Shown here in pieces: positions 23,541 to 34,247 of a stretch of DNA of 64,000 nt; position 1 is the first letter of the stretch, and every line of letters begins with the position of its first letter. Origin of the DNA: Pseudomonas oryzihabitans (GTDB lineage: Bacteria; Pseudomonadota; Gammaproteobacteria; Pseudomonadales; Pseudomonadaceae); assembly GCF_007665395.1 (NCBI RefSeq), contig NZ_VDND01000008.1:124001-188000 (forward strand), given 5' to 3'. The notes under the pieces are model-generated. The model was not told the origin of the DNA and ran no database searches. It saw nothing but the letters and a program-made list of their open reading frames with translations. The translations under genes were made by a program, and so were the position numbers.

Positions 23541-24431
23541 CTAGGGTCGAGCCGGGGGCACGCCGTCGCTGGCGACCTCCAGGGCGGTGGGCAGACTCAG
23601 CGACAGGATGGCTTCCGGCCCCAGGTTGGGCCGCACCTGGGGTGTCACCTGCAGGCCCGGCAGACTCGCCAGGCGCTCCGCCAGGCGGGCGGGAGCATCG
23701 GCCGCCACCTTGCGGGTCAGGTCCTCGCTGCCGGAGAACAGCCAGAGCTGCACCGGGCGCGCGCCGCCGACCCCCTGGAAATCCTGGGCCCGCTTGAGGA
23801 TATGGCCCTGCTGCCAGCCATAGGCTACGTCGCTCGCCACATAGCGCTGGAAGGCCTGGGGCTGGCGGTAAAGGGTATCGAGCACGAACAGCCCGCCGTA
23901 GCCATGCCCCCAGAGGGTCTGGCGGTTGGGATCGACTGGCACGCTCTGGGTCAGCAGCGGCTTGATGCGCTGCTCGATCAGCTCGAGAAAGGCCCGCGAG
24001 CCACCGGCCGGCCAATCCTTGCGCACATCGTCGCGGCTGCGCCCGCCATTGAGTGCCGGGGTGTAGTCGTAGGTGCGCTCCTGCATGGCGTCGGCCGCAT
24101 CGGCATAACCGATGGCCACCAGCACCGGCGGACTCTTCAGCTTGTGGGGGGACAGCCAGACATCCTGGAGTTGCGCCAGGGCCGCATCGCCATCGAGCAG
24201 GAACAGCGCGGGATAGCCCATCATCGGCGCCGGCTGCTTGGGAATGCCGATATAGACCCGATAGCGGCGCTTGCCATCCGCTGAGTCGAGCAGGTGCGTC
24301 TCGAAGCTGTAGTACATCGACCCGCGCTCCACCAGGGTGCTCTTCTTCGGCTCCTGGGCCTGGGTCGGCGCCATCCAGCCGGTGCCCAGCAACAGGGCGC
24401 CCGCCAGCATCAGACTGCAACTCTTCTTCAA
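23541..24431 (-). CDS. Alpha/beta-hydrolase-fold protein, siderophore-esterase-like, catalytic triad probably lost
   Basis: The 296-residue protein has a signal peptide (KKSCSLMLAGALLLGTGW, cut near TQA-QEP) and segments typical of Fes/IroE/PfeE-type esterases: RVYIGIP, PALFLLDGD, LVAIGY and LWGHGYGGLFVLDTLY. In that family the last motif is GHSxGG with the nucleophile serine; here codon 177 is GGC (Gly). The usual HG near the C-terminus reads LG (Leu270) in RPNLGPEAIL. Both suggest an inactive enzyme. I use TTG 24431, preceded by GAGGAG, because it starts at the signal peptide; an ATG at 24470 adds 13 residues. No siderophore genes are adjacent. The gene is divergent from gacS. Confidence 0.8.
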   Translation of the reverse strand: MKKSCSLMLAGALLLGTGWMAPTQAQEPKKSTLVERGSMYYSFETHLLDSADGKRRYRVYIGIPKQPAPMMGYPALFLLDGDAALAQLQDVWLSPHKLKSPPVLVAIGYADAADAMQERTYDYTPALNGGRSRDDVRKDWPAGGSRAFLELIEQRIKPLLTQSVPVDPNRQTLWGHGYGGLFVLDTLYRQPQAFQRYVASDVAYGWQQGHILKRAQDFQGVGGARPVQLWLFSGSEDLTRKVAADAPARLAERLASLPGLQVTPQVRPNLGPEAILSLSLPTALEVASDGVPPARP

Positions 24432-24641
24432 AGGATCTCCTCGAACGAACCGTACCGGAGCGACCGGCAATCCCTACCAGACCACCTTCCGGGACGTTGG
24501 TTGTGCACCCCGGACTCGCGCCGTGGCATCGTTCGCGAATTTTCGCGGATCGGCGAACCAGGGGGTGCGACCCCTTTCGCAAAGACTCTCTTTACATTTG
24601 GTAAAGGCGTTAGACTCGCCAATTTCCCTGGGGGACGAGTA

Positions 24642-27410
<2,769 letters not shown>

Positions 27411-27417
27411 GCGGGCG

Positions 27418-28515
27418 CTAGTCCTCGAACAGCCGCAGCTGCAGCGCCGCGTCGCGCAGATCGGTCAGGCGCACGCCCACGCCGAGCAAGCGGACCGGTC
27501 GGTTGCCGCGGCGATAGGCCTGCTCCAACAGGCGGCGATAGCTGTCGAGGTCGCGTCCGGCGCCCTGCTGCTCGAGGGTCGTCTGGGTGAAGTCGTGGAA
27601 CTTGACCTTGATGAAGGGCCGCTCCGGACGATAACGATCGGCCAGCCGGGTCAGTCGCTCCTCGAGCTTGGCCAGCAATTCGGGCAATTCCTTCACGCAG
27701 GCCGCCGCGTCGGGCAGGTCGCGATCGTAGGTGCGCTCGACGCTGGCCGACTGCCGCTGGCTGTCCACCTTGACCTGACGCTCGTCGATCCCCTGGGCCA
27801 GGGACCACAGCCGCTCGCCGAAGCTGCCGAATTCGCGCAGCAGGTCGAAGCGCGACCAGGCCTGCAGATCGCTGCAGCGAACGATTCCGCGCCGCTTGAG
27901 CTTGTCCGCGGTGACCTTGCCCACCCCGTGCAGCTTGGCCACCGGCAACTCGGCGACGAAATCGGCGACCTCGTGGGGCGCGATGACGAACAGGCCATTG
28001 GGTTTCTTCCAGTCGCTGGCGATCTTGGCGAGGAACTTGTTCGGTGCCACCCCGGCGGACACGGTGATGTTCAGCTCTTCCCAGACCCGGCGGCGGATAT
28101 CCCGGGCGATCAGGGTGGCGCTGCCATTGAACAGCTCGCAGCGGGTAACGTCCAGGTAGGCCTCGTCCAGGGACAGTGGCTCGATCAGCTCGGTGTAGTC
28201 CTGGAAGATCCCGTGGATCTGCCGCGAGACCTCCTTGTAGACGTCGAAGCGCGGCTTGACGAAGACCAGGTCGGGACAGAGCTTCTGCGCCTGGTGCGAC
28301 GACATCGCGGAGCGCACGCCAAAGGCCCGCGCCTCGTAGTTGCAGGTGGCGACCACCCCGCGCCGATCGGGCGTGCCCCCTACCGCCAGCGGCTTGCCAC
28401 CCAGGCGCGGGTCGTCACGCATCTCGATGGACGCATAGAAGCAGTCACAGTCGACATGGATGATCTTGCGCTGTGGCTGGGGAGGCAGTTGGGCGGGAAC
28501 GGTGTCCGGAGCCAT
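27418..28515 (-). CDS. dinB: DNA polymerase IV (DinB)
   Basis: Error-prone Y-family polymerase for translesion synthesis. The 365-residue protein has the catalytic carboxylates in IIHVDCDCFYASIEM and SLDEAYLDVT, the thumb/HhH segment LHGVGKVTADKLKRRGI, and a little-finger domain ending LGVGVRLTDL. Its C-terminus (ALQLRLFED) resembles a beta-clamp-binding motif. Start ATG at 28515. It is convergent with gacS. Confidence 0.97.
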   Translation of the reverse strand: MAPDTVPAQLPPQPQRKIIHVDCDCFYASIEMRDDPRLGGKPLAVGGTPDRRGVVATCNYEARAFGVRSAMSSHQAQKLCPDLVFVKPRFDVYKEVSRQIHGIFQDYTELIEPLSLDEAYLDVTRCELFNGSATLIARDIRRRVWEELNITVSAGVAPNKFLAKIASDWKKPNGLFVIAPHEVADFVAELPVAKLHGVGKVTADKLKRRGIVRCSDLQAWSRFDLLREFGSFGERLWSLAQGIDERQVKVDSQRQSASVERTYDRDLPDAAACVKELPELLAKLEERLTRLADRYRPERPFIKVKFHDFTQTTLEQQGAGRDLDSYRRLLEQAYRRGNRPVRLLGVGVRLTDLRDAALQLRLFED

Positions 28516-28608
28516 GGAGGAAGATGCCGGGCCGGGCAGTGTGGCTGATTATCCGTACAGTAAGCCAAGCTCACCCGGATTTGTCCACGGTGGGCGACGA
28601 ATCGACCG

Positions 28609-28842
28609 TTAACCCACGTCCTGCAACAGCCGCTGCCGATAGACGACCTCTTCGCGCAACTCATCGACCACGGCCTTGAGGTCATGGGCGTGATGCAGCT
28701 GGTCGTAATAGAGGTCGCGTTCCGCGATGACGCCGTCCGGGGTGGTCACCATCAACCGCGCGAAATGCTCGCTGCGCTCGAGGAACTCGATACGGCCCAG
28801 GCCCTGGAGGTGATGGAGCAAGGTTTCCAGCAGGAGATTCAT
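28609..28842 (-). CDS. Small unknown protein, 77 aa
   Basis: I do not recognise the family. ATG 28842 (MNLLLETLLHHL) has GAGGG at a good distance; a longer start (MTRKVRGFA) is open but less likely. The protein is acidic, predicted helical at both ends, and ends with a coiled-coil-like stretch (LKAVVDELREEVVYRQRLL). No signal peptide. It lies 32 nt after the 103-residue gene on the same strand, so the two are probably cotranscribed, followed by dinB. Confidence 0.7.
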   Translation of the reverse strand: MNLLLETLLHHLQGLGRIEFLERSEHFARLMVTTPDGVIAERDLYYDQLHHAHDLKAVVDELREEVVYRQRLLQDVG

Positions 28843-28874
28843 GGCGAACCCTCGGACTTTCCTGGTCAAGCGGC

Positions 28875-29186
28875 TCAGTCGCGCTGCCCATCGTCGAAAG
28901 GAGCACTCTCGTCGCCGGCGATGACGCTCAGATCCTCTGGCTGGCCGGATCGAACATGGCGGGAGGTGGTATCCAGCAGCTCCTGCGCGGCGGCGTGGAG
29001 CGTCTTCATGTCGTCGACGAGCAATTCGACTTTCTGCACGACCTTAAGTGCCATCTCGGTGGCACCGTTGGCACTGCTACCGGTCAGCGCCAGCGAAAGA
29101 TTGCACAACTGGGCGACGAGCGCCGCCACATCCTGTTCCATCACGCGCATGATGCGCTGATCCAGACCGTTCGAATCCTGGTGCAT
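28875..29186 (-). CDS. Small unknown protein, 103 aa
   Basis: ATG 29186 is preceded by GGAGAA at about 6 nt, which supports translation. The protein is acidic and mostly helical (DQRIMRVMEQDVAALVAQL, then ALKVVQKVELLVDDMKTL), with no cysteine-rich or membrane segment, and has a disordered acidic tail. No family recognised. It is the first gene of a likely two-gene unit with the 77-residue protein. Confidence 0.65.
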   Translation of the reverse strand: MHQDSNGLDQRIMRVMEQDVAALVAQLCNLSLALTGSSANGATEMALKVVQKVELLVDDMKTLHAAAQELLDTTSRHVRSGQPEDLSVIAGDESAPFDDGQRD

Positions 29187-29356
29187 GGGAGTTCTCCGTA
29201 ACGCACCAAGGATAGCACATGGCCATTATTCGCTCAGCAGCGAAGCGGCATTTTGCTATCACCGTCTCATTTGGCCGCAAGCGGCTCCCGTCGGGTCGGC
29301 GGACCCTTTTCCCCGACCCCGGGGTCGACAGATGACGTACATCTAGGAGACCCCTC

Positions 29357-29503
29357 ATGAAACGCCCTCTACTCCTGTCCGCCGCCCTCCTCGCCACCCT
29401 CGTGCTCGGCGGCTGCTTCGATCGCGACCAATCGGATCAGCAGAATCGCTCCAGCGGGGAAAAGGCTTCGGTACAGATGCAAAAAAGTGACGGTGACAAA
29501 TGA
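29357..29503 (+). CDS. Small lipoprotein, 48 aa
   Basis: A short gene not covered by long-ORF searches. ATG 29357 has AGGAGA 8 nt upstream. The product begins MKRPLLLSAALLATLVLGGC, a signal peptide with lipobox LGGC (Cys20), then a hydrophilic tail of 28 residues rich in Asp, Gln, Ser and Lys. Asp at +3 (CFD) rather than +2 favours outer-membrane sorting. Function unknown; it resembles small entericidin-like or structural lipoproteins only in general form. It ends 50 nt before the tRNA-fMet promoter. Confidence 0.8.
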   Translation: MKRPLLLSAALLATLVLGGCFDRDQSDQQNRSSGEKASVQMQKSDGDK

Positions 29504-29552
29504 CGTCATCCCGCCCTGACCAAATAAGCCTTTGAAGAATATTAAATTTTTC

Positions 29553-29580
29553 TTGACGATTTTTTTCTCGGCCCTATACT
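29553..29580 (+). promoter_or_regulatory. Sigma70 promoter of tRNA-fMet
   Basis: TTGACG (29553-29558), 16-bp spacer, TATACT (29575-29580), followed by a GC-rich discriminator GGGCCCC, 13 nt ahead of the tRNA. Such discriminators are typical of stringently controlled stable-RNA promoters. An AT-rich stretch lies directly upstream and may act as an UP element. Confidence 0.85.
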
Positions 29581-29593
29581 GGGCCCCATCGGA

Positions 29594-29670
<77 letters not shown>

Positions 29671-29676
29671 AATTCG

Positions 29677-29708
29677 AAAAAACCACTCTCTTGAGTGGTT
29701 TTTTTTTG
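29677..29708 (+). terminator. Rho-independent terminator after tRNA-fMet
   Basis: AACCACTC-TCTT-GAGTGGTT followed by a run of T, seven nt after the tRNA. A textbook intrinsic terminator. Confidence 0.95.
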
Positions 29709-29861
29709 CTTGGAATTTGGCCCGGGCCAATCCCAAGCGGTGCGAACTCTGTAGCTATAACGGCTACAAAGATTGGTATAGAGCTTTTTTATCTGTACAA
29801 GGCTTGGCAAACCGCGTGCGACCAGTAATCTGACGCGCGTTTCCTGTTCAGAGGAGTTTGC

Positions 29862-32519
29862 ATGACTGCACCTGATCCAGCCAAAGAGGTCTCCTCGAAG
29901 CCGGTGTCCCCCGCGGAGCATCCCGTCACCCCGCCTCCCGCGCTGCCCTGGCGCCTGTTGGAGCGACTGACGGCCTACCGGCAACCCATCGAGCTGGGCG
30001 TGACCCTGGTGCTGTTCGCCGCCGCTCTGGTGGTCTGCTGGCACCTGCTGAGCAGCATCGACGGCGAAGCCCTCCACGATGCCCTGCACGACATTCCGCA
30101 TTCTTCCCTGATCGGTGCGCTCCTGGCGGCGGCGGCTGGCTTCGCCATCCTGCTGGGCTACGAGTGGTCGGCGATGCGCTTCGCCGACGTCAAGCTGCCG
30201 ACGCGGGCCTGGACCCTCGGTGGCTTCACCGCCTTCGCCATCGGCAATGCGGTCGGTCTGTCCATGCTGTCCGGTGGCTCGGTGCGTTATCGCCTCTATG
30301 CGCGCCAGGGCCTCAGCGCGCTGGAAGTGGCCCAGATGACGGTGTTTTCCAGCCTGGCCCTGGGCACCGCCCTGCCACCGCTGGCCGCCATCGCCGCCCT
30401 CACCAACCTGCCCGCCTCCACCCAGGCGCTGCGGGTACCGGAGGCGGTGATCGTCACCGTGGCCGGGCTGATCCTGGTGGGCTACGCCGTGGGCATCCTG
30501 ATGCTGCGCCGCTGGCGTGCCCCCGAGCAGCCCTGCGCCCACGCCCTGCATTTCCGCCTCGGCAAGCGCGTCCTGCGCCTGCCGACGCTGCGCCTGTCGG
30601 CCCTGCAGCTGGCCATCACCATCCTCGACGTCATCGCCGCCTCGATGGTGCTCTACCTGCTGCTGCCGACCGCCCCGCCGTTCGGCGCCTTCCTGCTCGT
30701 CTACCTGCTGGCCCTGGCTGCCGGTGTGCTCAGTCATGTGCCGGGTGGCGTAGGCGTCTTCGAAGCGGTACTGCTGGCGGCCTTCGCCAACGAACTGGGC
30801 GCGGCCCAGCTGGCCGCGGCGCTGGTGGTGTACCGGCTGTTCTATGTGCTGCTGCCCTTCGTCATTGCCTGCCTGGTGCTGCTGTTCAGCGAGGGCCGGC
30901 GCCTGCTGTCGAACAACCCGGCGGTGCGGGTCGCCTCGGGTCTGGCGGCACCCATCCTCGCCATCCTGGTTTTTTTTTCTGGGGTGGTGCTGCTTTTTTC
31001 TGGGGTCACCCCTGAAATAGACACCCGTCTGGAGGGCATGGATTTCCTGCTGCCCCAGCGGCTGATCGATGCCTCCCACCTGGGCGCGAGCCTGATCGGC
31101 GTCGTCTGTCTATTGCTGGCGCAAGGATTGCGTCGGCGCCTGTCCGCGGCTTGGGCGGTGACTTTGGTGTTGCTGTTGCTGGGCTCCGTGCTGTCCCTGT
31201 TGAAAGGTTTCGACTGGGAGGAAGCCTCCATCCTGGCGATGACGGCGGCCTTGCTGGCCACCTTCCGCAAGTCCTTCTACCGCCGCAGCCGGCTGATGGA
31301 ACAACCCTTCTCGCCGCTGTACGTGACCGCCAGCATCTGCGTGGTCGCCGCGTCGGTCTGGCTGCTGCTGTTCGCCTATCAGGACGTTCCCTACGAGACC
31401 CGCCTCTGGTGGCAGTTCGCGCTGGACGCCGATGCCCCGCGCGGCCTGCGGGCCGCCCTCGGCAGCTCGGTGCTGCTGCTGATCATCGCCCTGGGCTGGC
31501 TGCTGCGGGCGGCGCCTCCCGCCATCGAGGCGCCCGAGTCGGCAGAACTCGAACGCGCCTTCGCCATCGTGCGCAAATCGAGCCAGCCGGACGGTGGCCT
31601 GGTGATGACCGGCGACAAGGCACTGCTCTTCCACGAGAGCGACGACGCCTTCCTGATGTACGGGCGTCGCGGGCGCAGCCTGATCGCCCTCTTCGACCCC
31701 ATCGGTCGGGCGCAGCCACGCGCCGAGCTGATCTGGAAATTCCGCGACCTTTGCGACCTGCACCACGCGCGGCCGGTGTTCTATCAGGTCCGCGCCGAAA
31801 ACCTGCCGTTCTACATGGACATCGGCCTGACCGCGCTCAAGCTCGGTGAAGAGGCCCGGGTCGACCTGCATGCCTTCGATCTCGACAGCAAGGGCAAGAA
31901 GGACCTGCGCTATACCTGGAATCGCGGCCAGCGCGATGGCCTGGCCATCGAATTCCATGCGCCCGGCGAGGCACCCCTGGACGAGCTGCGGGCCATCTCC
32001 GACGTCTGGCTGGAGAGCAAGCAGGTGCGCGAGAAAGGCTTTTCCCTGGGTCGCTTCGACGAGGCCTACCTCAGCCACTTCCGCATCGCCGTGGTGCGTT
32101 TCCAGGGCAAGGCGGTGGCCTTCGCCAACCTGCTGGAAACCGAACGGCCGGACCTGGCCAGCATCGATCTGATGCGGGTCACCGCGGATGCCCCCAAGCA
32201 GACCATGGAATTCCTCATGCTCGGGCTGATCCTGCACTTCAAGGCCGCCGGCTTCGCCCGCTTCTCCCTGGGCATGGTGCCCCTCGCCGGCCTGCATCCC
32301 CGCCGCGGCGCACCCATCACCCAGCGCCTGGGCGCCATGGTGTTCAGACGGGGGGAACAGTTCTATAACTTCCAGGGGTTGCGTCGCTTCAAGGACAAGT
32401 TCGATCCGGAATGGGAGCCGCGCTACATGGCCGTACCCGCCGGCCTGGACCCCCTGGTCGCCTTCGCCGACACCGCCGCCCTAATCGCCGGGGGTTATAC
32501 CGGCCTGGTCAAACGTTGA
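29862..32519 (+). CDS. mprF: Phosphatidylglycerol aminoacyltransferase MprF
   Basis: MprF transfers an amino acid from aminoacyl-tRNA to phosphatidylglycerol and flips the product, lowering membrane negative charge and raising resistance to cationic peptides and acid. The 885-residue protein has a long N-terminal membrane region (about residues 45-555) with the flippase-type segment LSHVPGGVGVFEAVLL, and a C-terminal GNAT-like synthase domain (KALLFHESDDAFLMYGRRG, WNRGQRDGL, PRRGAPITQRLGAMVFR, FYNFQGLRRFKDKF). The P. aeruginosa homologue makes alanyl-PG. RBS GAGGAG before ATG 29862. A T9 tract at 30970-30978 and a nearby T6 form a repeat prone to slippage. acvB follows after 7 nt. Confidence 0.95.
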   Translation: MTAPDPAKEVSSKPVSPAEHPVTPPPALPWRLLERLTAYRQPIELGVTLVLFAAALVVCWHLLSSIDGEALHDALHDIPHSSLIGALLAAAAGFAILLGYEWSAMRFADVKLPTRAWTLGGFTAFAIGNAVGLSMLSGGSVRYRLYARQGLSALEVAQMTVFSSLALGTALPPLAAIAALTNLPASTQALRVPEAVIVTVAGLILVGYAVGILMLRRWRAPEQPCAHALHFRLGKRVLRLPTLRLSALQLAITILDVIAASMVLYLLLPTAPPFGAFLLVYLLALAAGVLSHVPGGVGVFEAVLLAAFANELGAAQLAAALVVYRLFYVLLPFVIACLVLLFSEGRRLLSNNPAVRVASGLAAPILAILVFFSGVVLLFSGVTPEIDTRLEGMDFLLPQRLIDASHLGASLIGVVCLLLAQGLRRRLSAAWAVTLVLLLLGSVLSLLKGFDWEEASILAMTAALLATFRKSFYRRSRLMEQPFSPLYVTASICVVAASVWLLLFAYQDVPYETRLWWQFALDADAPRGLRAALGSSVLLLIIALGWLLRAAPPAIEAPESAELERAFAIVRKSSQPDGGLVMTGDKALLFHESDDAFLMYGRRGRSLIALFDPIGRAQPRAELIWKFRDLCDLHHARPVFYQVRAENLPFYMDIGLTALKLGEEARVDLHAFDLDSKGKKDLRYTWNRGQRDGLAIEFHAPGEAPLDELRAISDVWLESKQVREKGFSLGRFDEAYLSHFRIAVVRFQGKAVAFANLLETERPDLASIDLMRVTADAPKQTMEFLMLGLILHFKAAGFARFSLGMVPLAGLHPRRGAPITQRLGAMVFRRGEQFYNFQGLRRFKDKFDPEWEPRYMAVPAGLDPLVAFADTAALIAGGYTGLVKR

Positions 32520-32526
32520 GACTCCT

Positions 32527-33801
32527 ATGCTGAAACGCGCACTCGCGGTACTGCTCGTCATCCTGCTGATCGCCGGGGGCCTGGGTTGGTGGTGGCTCCA
32601 TCGTTGGCCAGCGGCGCCTCAGGTCAAGGTACTGGCCCAGCCGGACGGTCGCCTGCTGACCATGGCGGCGCCCAAGGGCGAGCCCCATGCCCGCGTGGTG
32701 CTGGCCACCCCGCCGGACCTGCAGTTGGCCGACGCCGACCTGCTGAGCCTGGCCACCAACACCGGCGCCGAGATCGTCCAGTACGAGGTCAAGGTGCTCA
32801 ACAGCTGCCAGGCCCAGGGTGACGACTTCGCCACGGCGGCCAAGGAACTGAGCGCCGCCCCGACCTTCGTCGGCGGCATCGGCCCGGGCGCCGCCCGGGC
32901 CTGGCGCTGGCTGGCCACCCAGAACGGCGACAAGGTCGCCGCCCTCAGCGTCGGCTTCAACCTGGACACCCTCGACTGCCCCGATCCGCTGCCGGCCAAG
33001 GCCCCGGCCGGCCAGTGGCATATCGCCTGGAACGACCACCCCACCGATGAATCGGCCATCTTCGTACGCCAGCAGAGCAACGCCGACCTGACCATCGCCG
33101 ACTACGGCACCGCCCTGCCGGTGGTCCTGCGCGAACAGCTGAAGACGCGGCTGCTGGGCCAGCACAACGACATCCCCACCATCGAGATGCCCGCCGATCC
33201 GGACGTCAAGCCGGGCCATCCCGACGTCGTCACCATCTTCTACTCCGGTGACGGTGGCTGGCGCGATATCGACCGTCTCTCGGCCCAGGCCATGAACGAG
33301 GAAGGCTATCCGGTCGTCGGCGTCGACTCCCTGCGCTATTTCTGGCAGCACAAGAGCCCGGAACAGGTCGCCGCCGACCTCGCCGCCCTGATGCAGGAAT
33401 ACCGCGAGAAGTGGAACGCCAAGCACTTCGTGCTGGCCGGCTACTCCTTCGGCGCCGACATCCTGCCGGCGGTGTACAACCGCCTGCCCAAGGCCGACCA
33501 GGACCAGGTGTCCTCGCTGCTGCTGCTCGCCTTCAGCCGCAAGAGCAACTTCGAGATCGCCGTGGAGGGCTGGCTCGGCAAGCCCGGCGACGAAGCCGAT
33601 ACCCTGCCGGAAACCAGCAAGATTCCCGCCGCCAAGCTGTTCTGCGTCTTTGGCGAGGAAGAGAAGGACGAGAGCGGCTGCACCCAGCCGGGCCAGCCGG
33701 GCGAGAAGCTGGGCCGCCCGGGCGGTCACCACTTCGACGAGAACTACGACAAGCTGGCCGACTTCATGGTCAAGGCCATCGAGGCCCGCACGCCGCAATA
33801 G
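32527..33801 (+). CDS. acvB: AcvB/VirJ-family hydrolase (probable aminoacyl-PG hydrolase)
   Basis: The 424-residue protein begins with a membrane anchor or signal (LKRALAVLLVILLIAGGLGW) and contains a serine-hydrolase elbow LAGYSFGADILPAVYN, with TIFYSGDGGWRDID earlier in the same domain, as in AcvB/VirJ virulence proteins. The P. aeruginosa counterpart beside mprF is reported to hydrolyse alanyl-phosphatidylglycerol in the periplasm, opposing MprF. Only 7 nt separate it from mprF, so the two form an operon that both makes and removes the modified lipid. A 24-bp perfect palindrome follows the stop. Confidence 0.9.
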   Translation: MLKRALAVLLVILLIAGGLGWWWLHRWPAAPQVKVLAQPDGRLLTMAAPKGEPHARVVLATPPDLQLADADLLSLATNTGAEIVQYEVKVLNSCQAQGDDFATAAKELSAAPTFVGGIGPGAARAWRWLATQNGDKVAALSVGFNLDTLDCPDPLPAKAPAGQWHIAWNDHPTDESAIFVRQQSNADLTIADYGTALPVVLREQLKTRLLGQHNDIPTIEMPADPDVKPGHPDVVTIFYSGDGGWRDIDRLSAQAMNEEGYPVVGVDSLRYFWQHKSPEQVAADLAALMQEYREKWNAKHFVLAGYSFGADILPAVYNRLPKADQDQVSSLLLLAFSRKSNFEIAVEGWLGKPGDEADTLPETSKIPAAKLFCVFGEEEKDESGCTQPGQPGEKLGRPGGHHFDENYDKLADFMVKAIEARTPQ

Positions 33802-33808
33802 CGTGCAG

Positions 33809-33832
33809 CGTCCGGGCCCGCGGGCCCGGACG
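33809..33832. terminator. GC palindrome after acvB, possible terminator
   Basis: CGTCCGGGCCCG followed directly by its exact reverse complement, 8 nt after the acvB stop. There is no T-run, so it may stabilise the mRNA end or pause polymerase more than terminate. Confidence 0.55.
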
Positions 33833-33896
33833 AACGGCTGGAACAAGGATGCTGTCTCCGGCGGTCTATGGCTGCATAGCCACGGAGACCTCTGTC

Positions 33897-34202
33897 ATGA
33901 GCACACCGCTATCCGCCGATGCCGCCAGCAAGATCCTGGTGGATGCCTTCCAACCTCTGGGTTGCCTGGTCTCTTCCGGGGCCGACGGCCACGACCTCGC
34001 CCTGGGCGTGGTCGACGCCAAGGGCCGGACGCTCTACACCGAGGACCAGCTGAGCGAGGCGGACTACAGCGATCCCCTGCGCCTGGCGGGCTACATAGGC
34101 ACCGTGCGCAGCGAGCTGGAAGACCGCGGCCATCGCCTGGACAGCTGGCAGATGCCCTTCATCACCGATCCCGACGCCCTGCCGCCCGCGGTATTCAACT
34201 AG
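33897..34202 (+). CDS. Unknown protein, 101 aa
   Basis: ATG 33897 has GGAGA upstream at a proper distance; a longer open frame reaches back into acvB out of frame and is not credible. The product (LSADAASKILVDAFQPLGC, then ALGVVDAKGRTLYTEDQLSEADYSD) has no signal peptide or membrane helix and no family that I recognise. It sits between the mprF-acvB operon and a strong bidirectional terminator. Confidence 0.7.
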   Translation: MSTPLSADAASKILVDAFQPLGCLVSSGADGHDLALGVVDAKGRTLYTEDQLSEADYSDPLRLAGYIGTVRSELEDRGHRLDSWQMPFITDPDALPPAVFN

Positions 34203-34238
34203 CCAAGAAAAAGGCCCCTGTCGGGGCCTTTTTCTTGG
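34203..34238. terminator. Bidirectional rho-independent terminator
   Basis: Perfect 16-bp inverted repeat CCAAGAAAAAGGCCCC-TGTC-GGGGCCTTTTTCTTGG. Each strand has a GC stem then a T-run, so it serves the 101-residue gene on the plus strand and kup on the minus strand. Confidence 0.95.
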
Positions 34239-34247
34239 CGGGACGGA

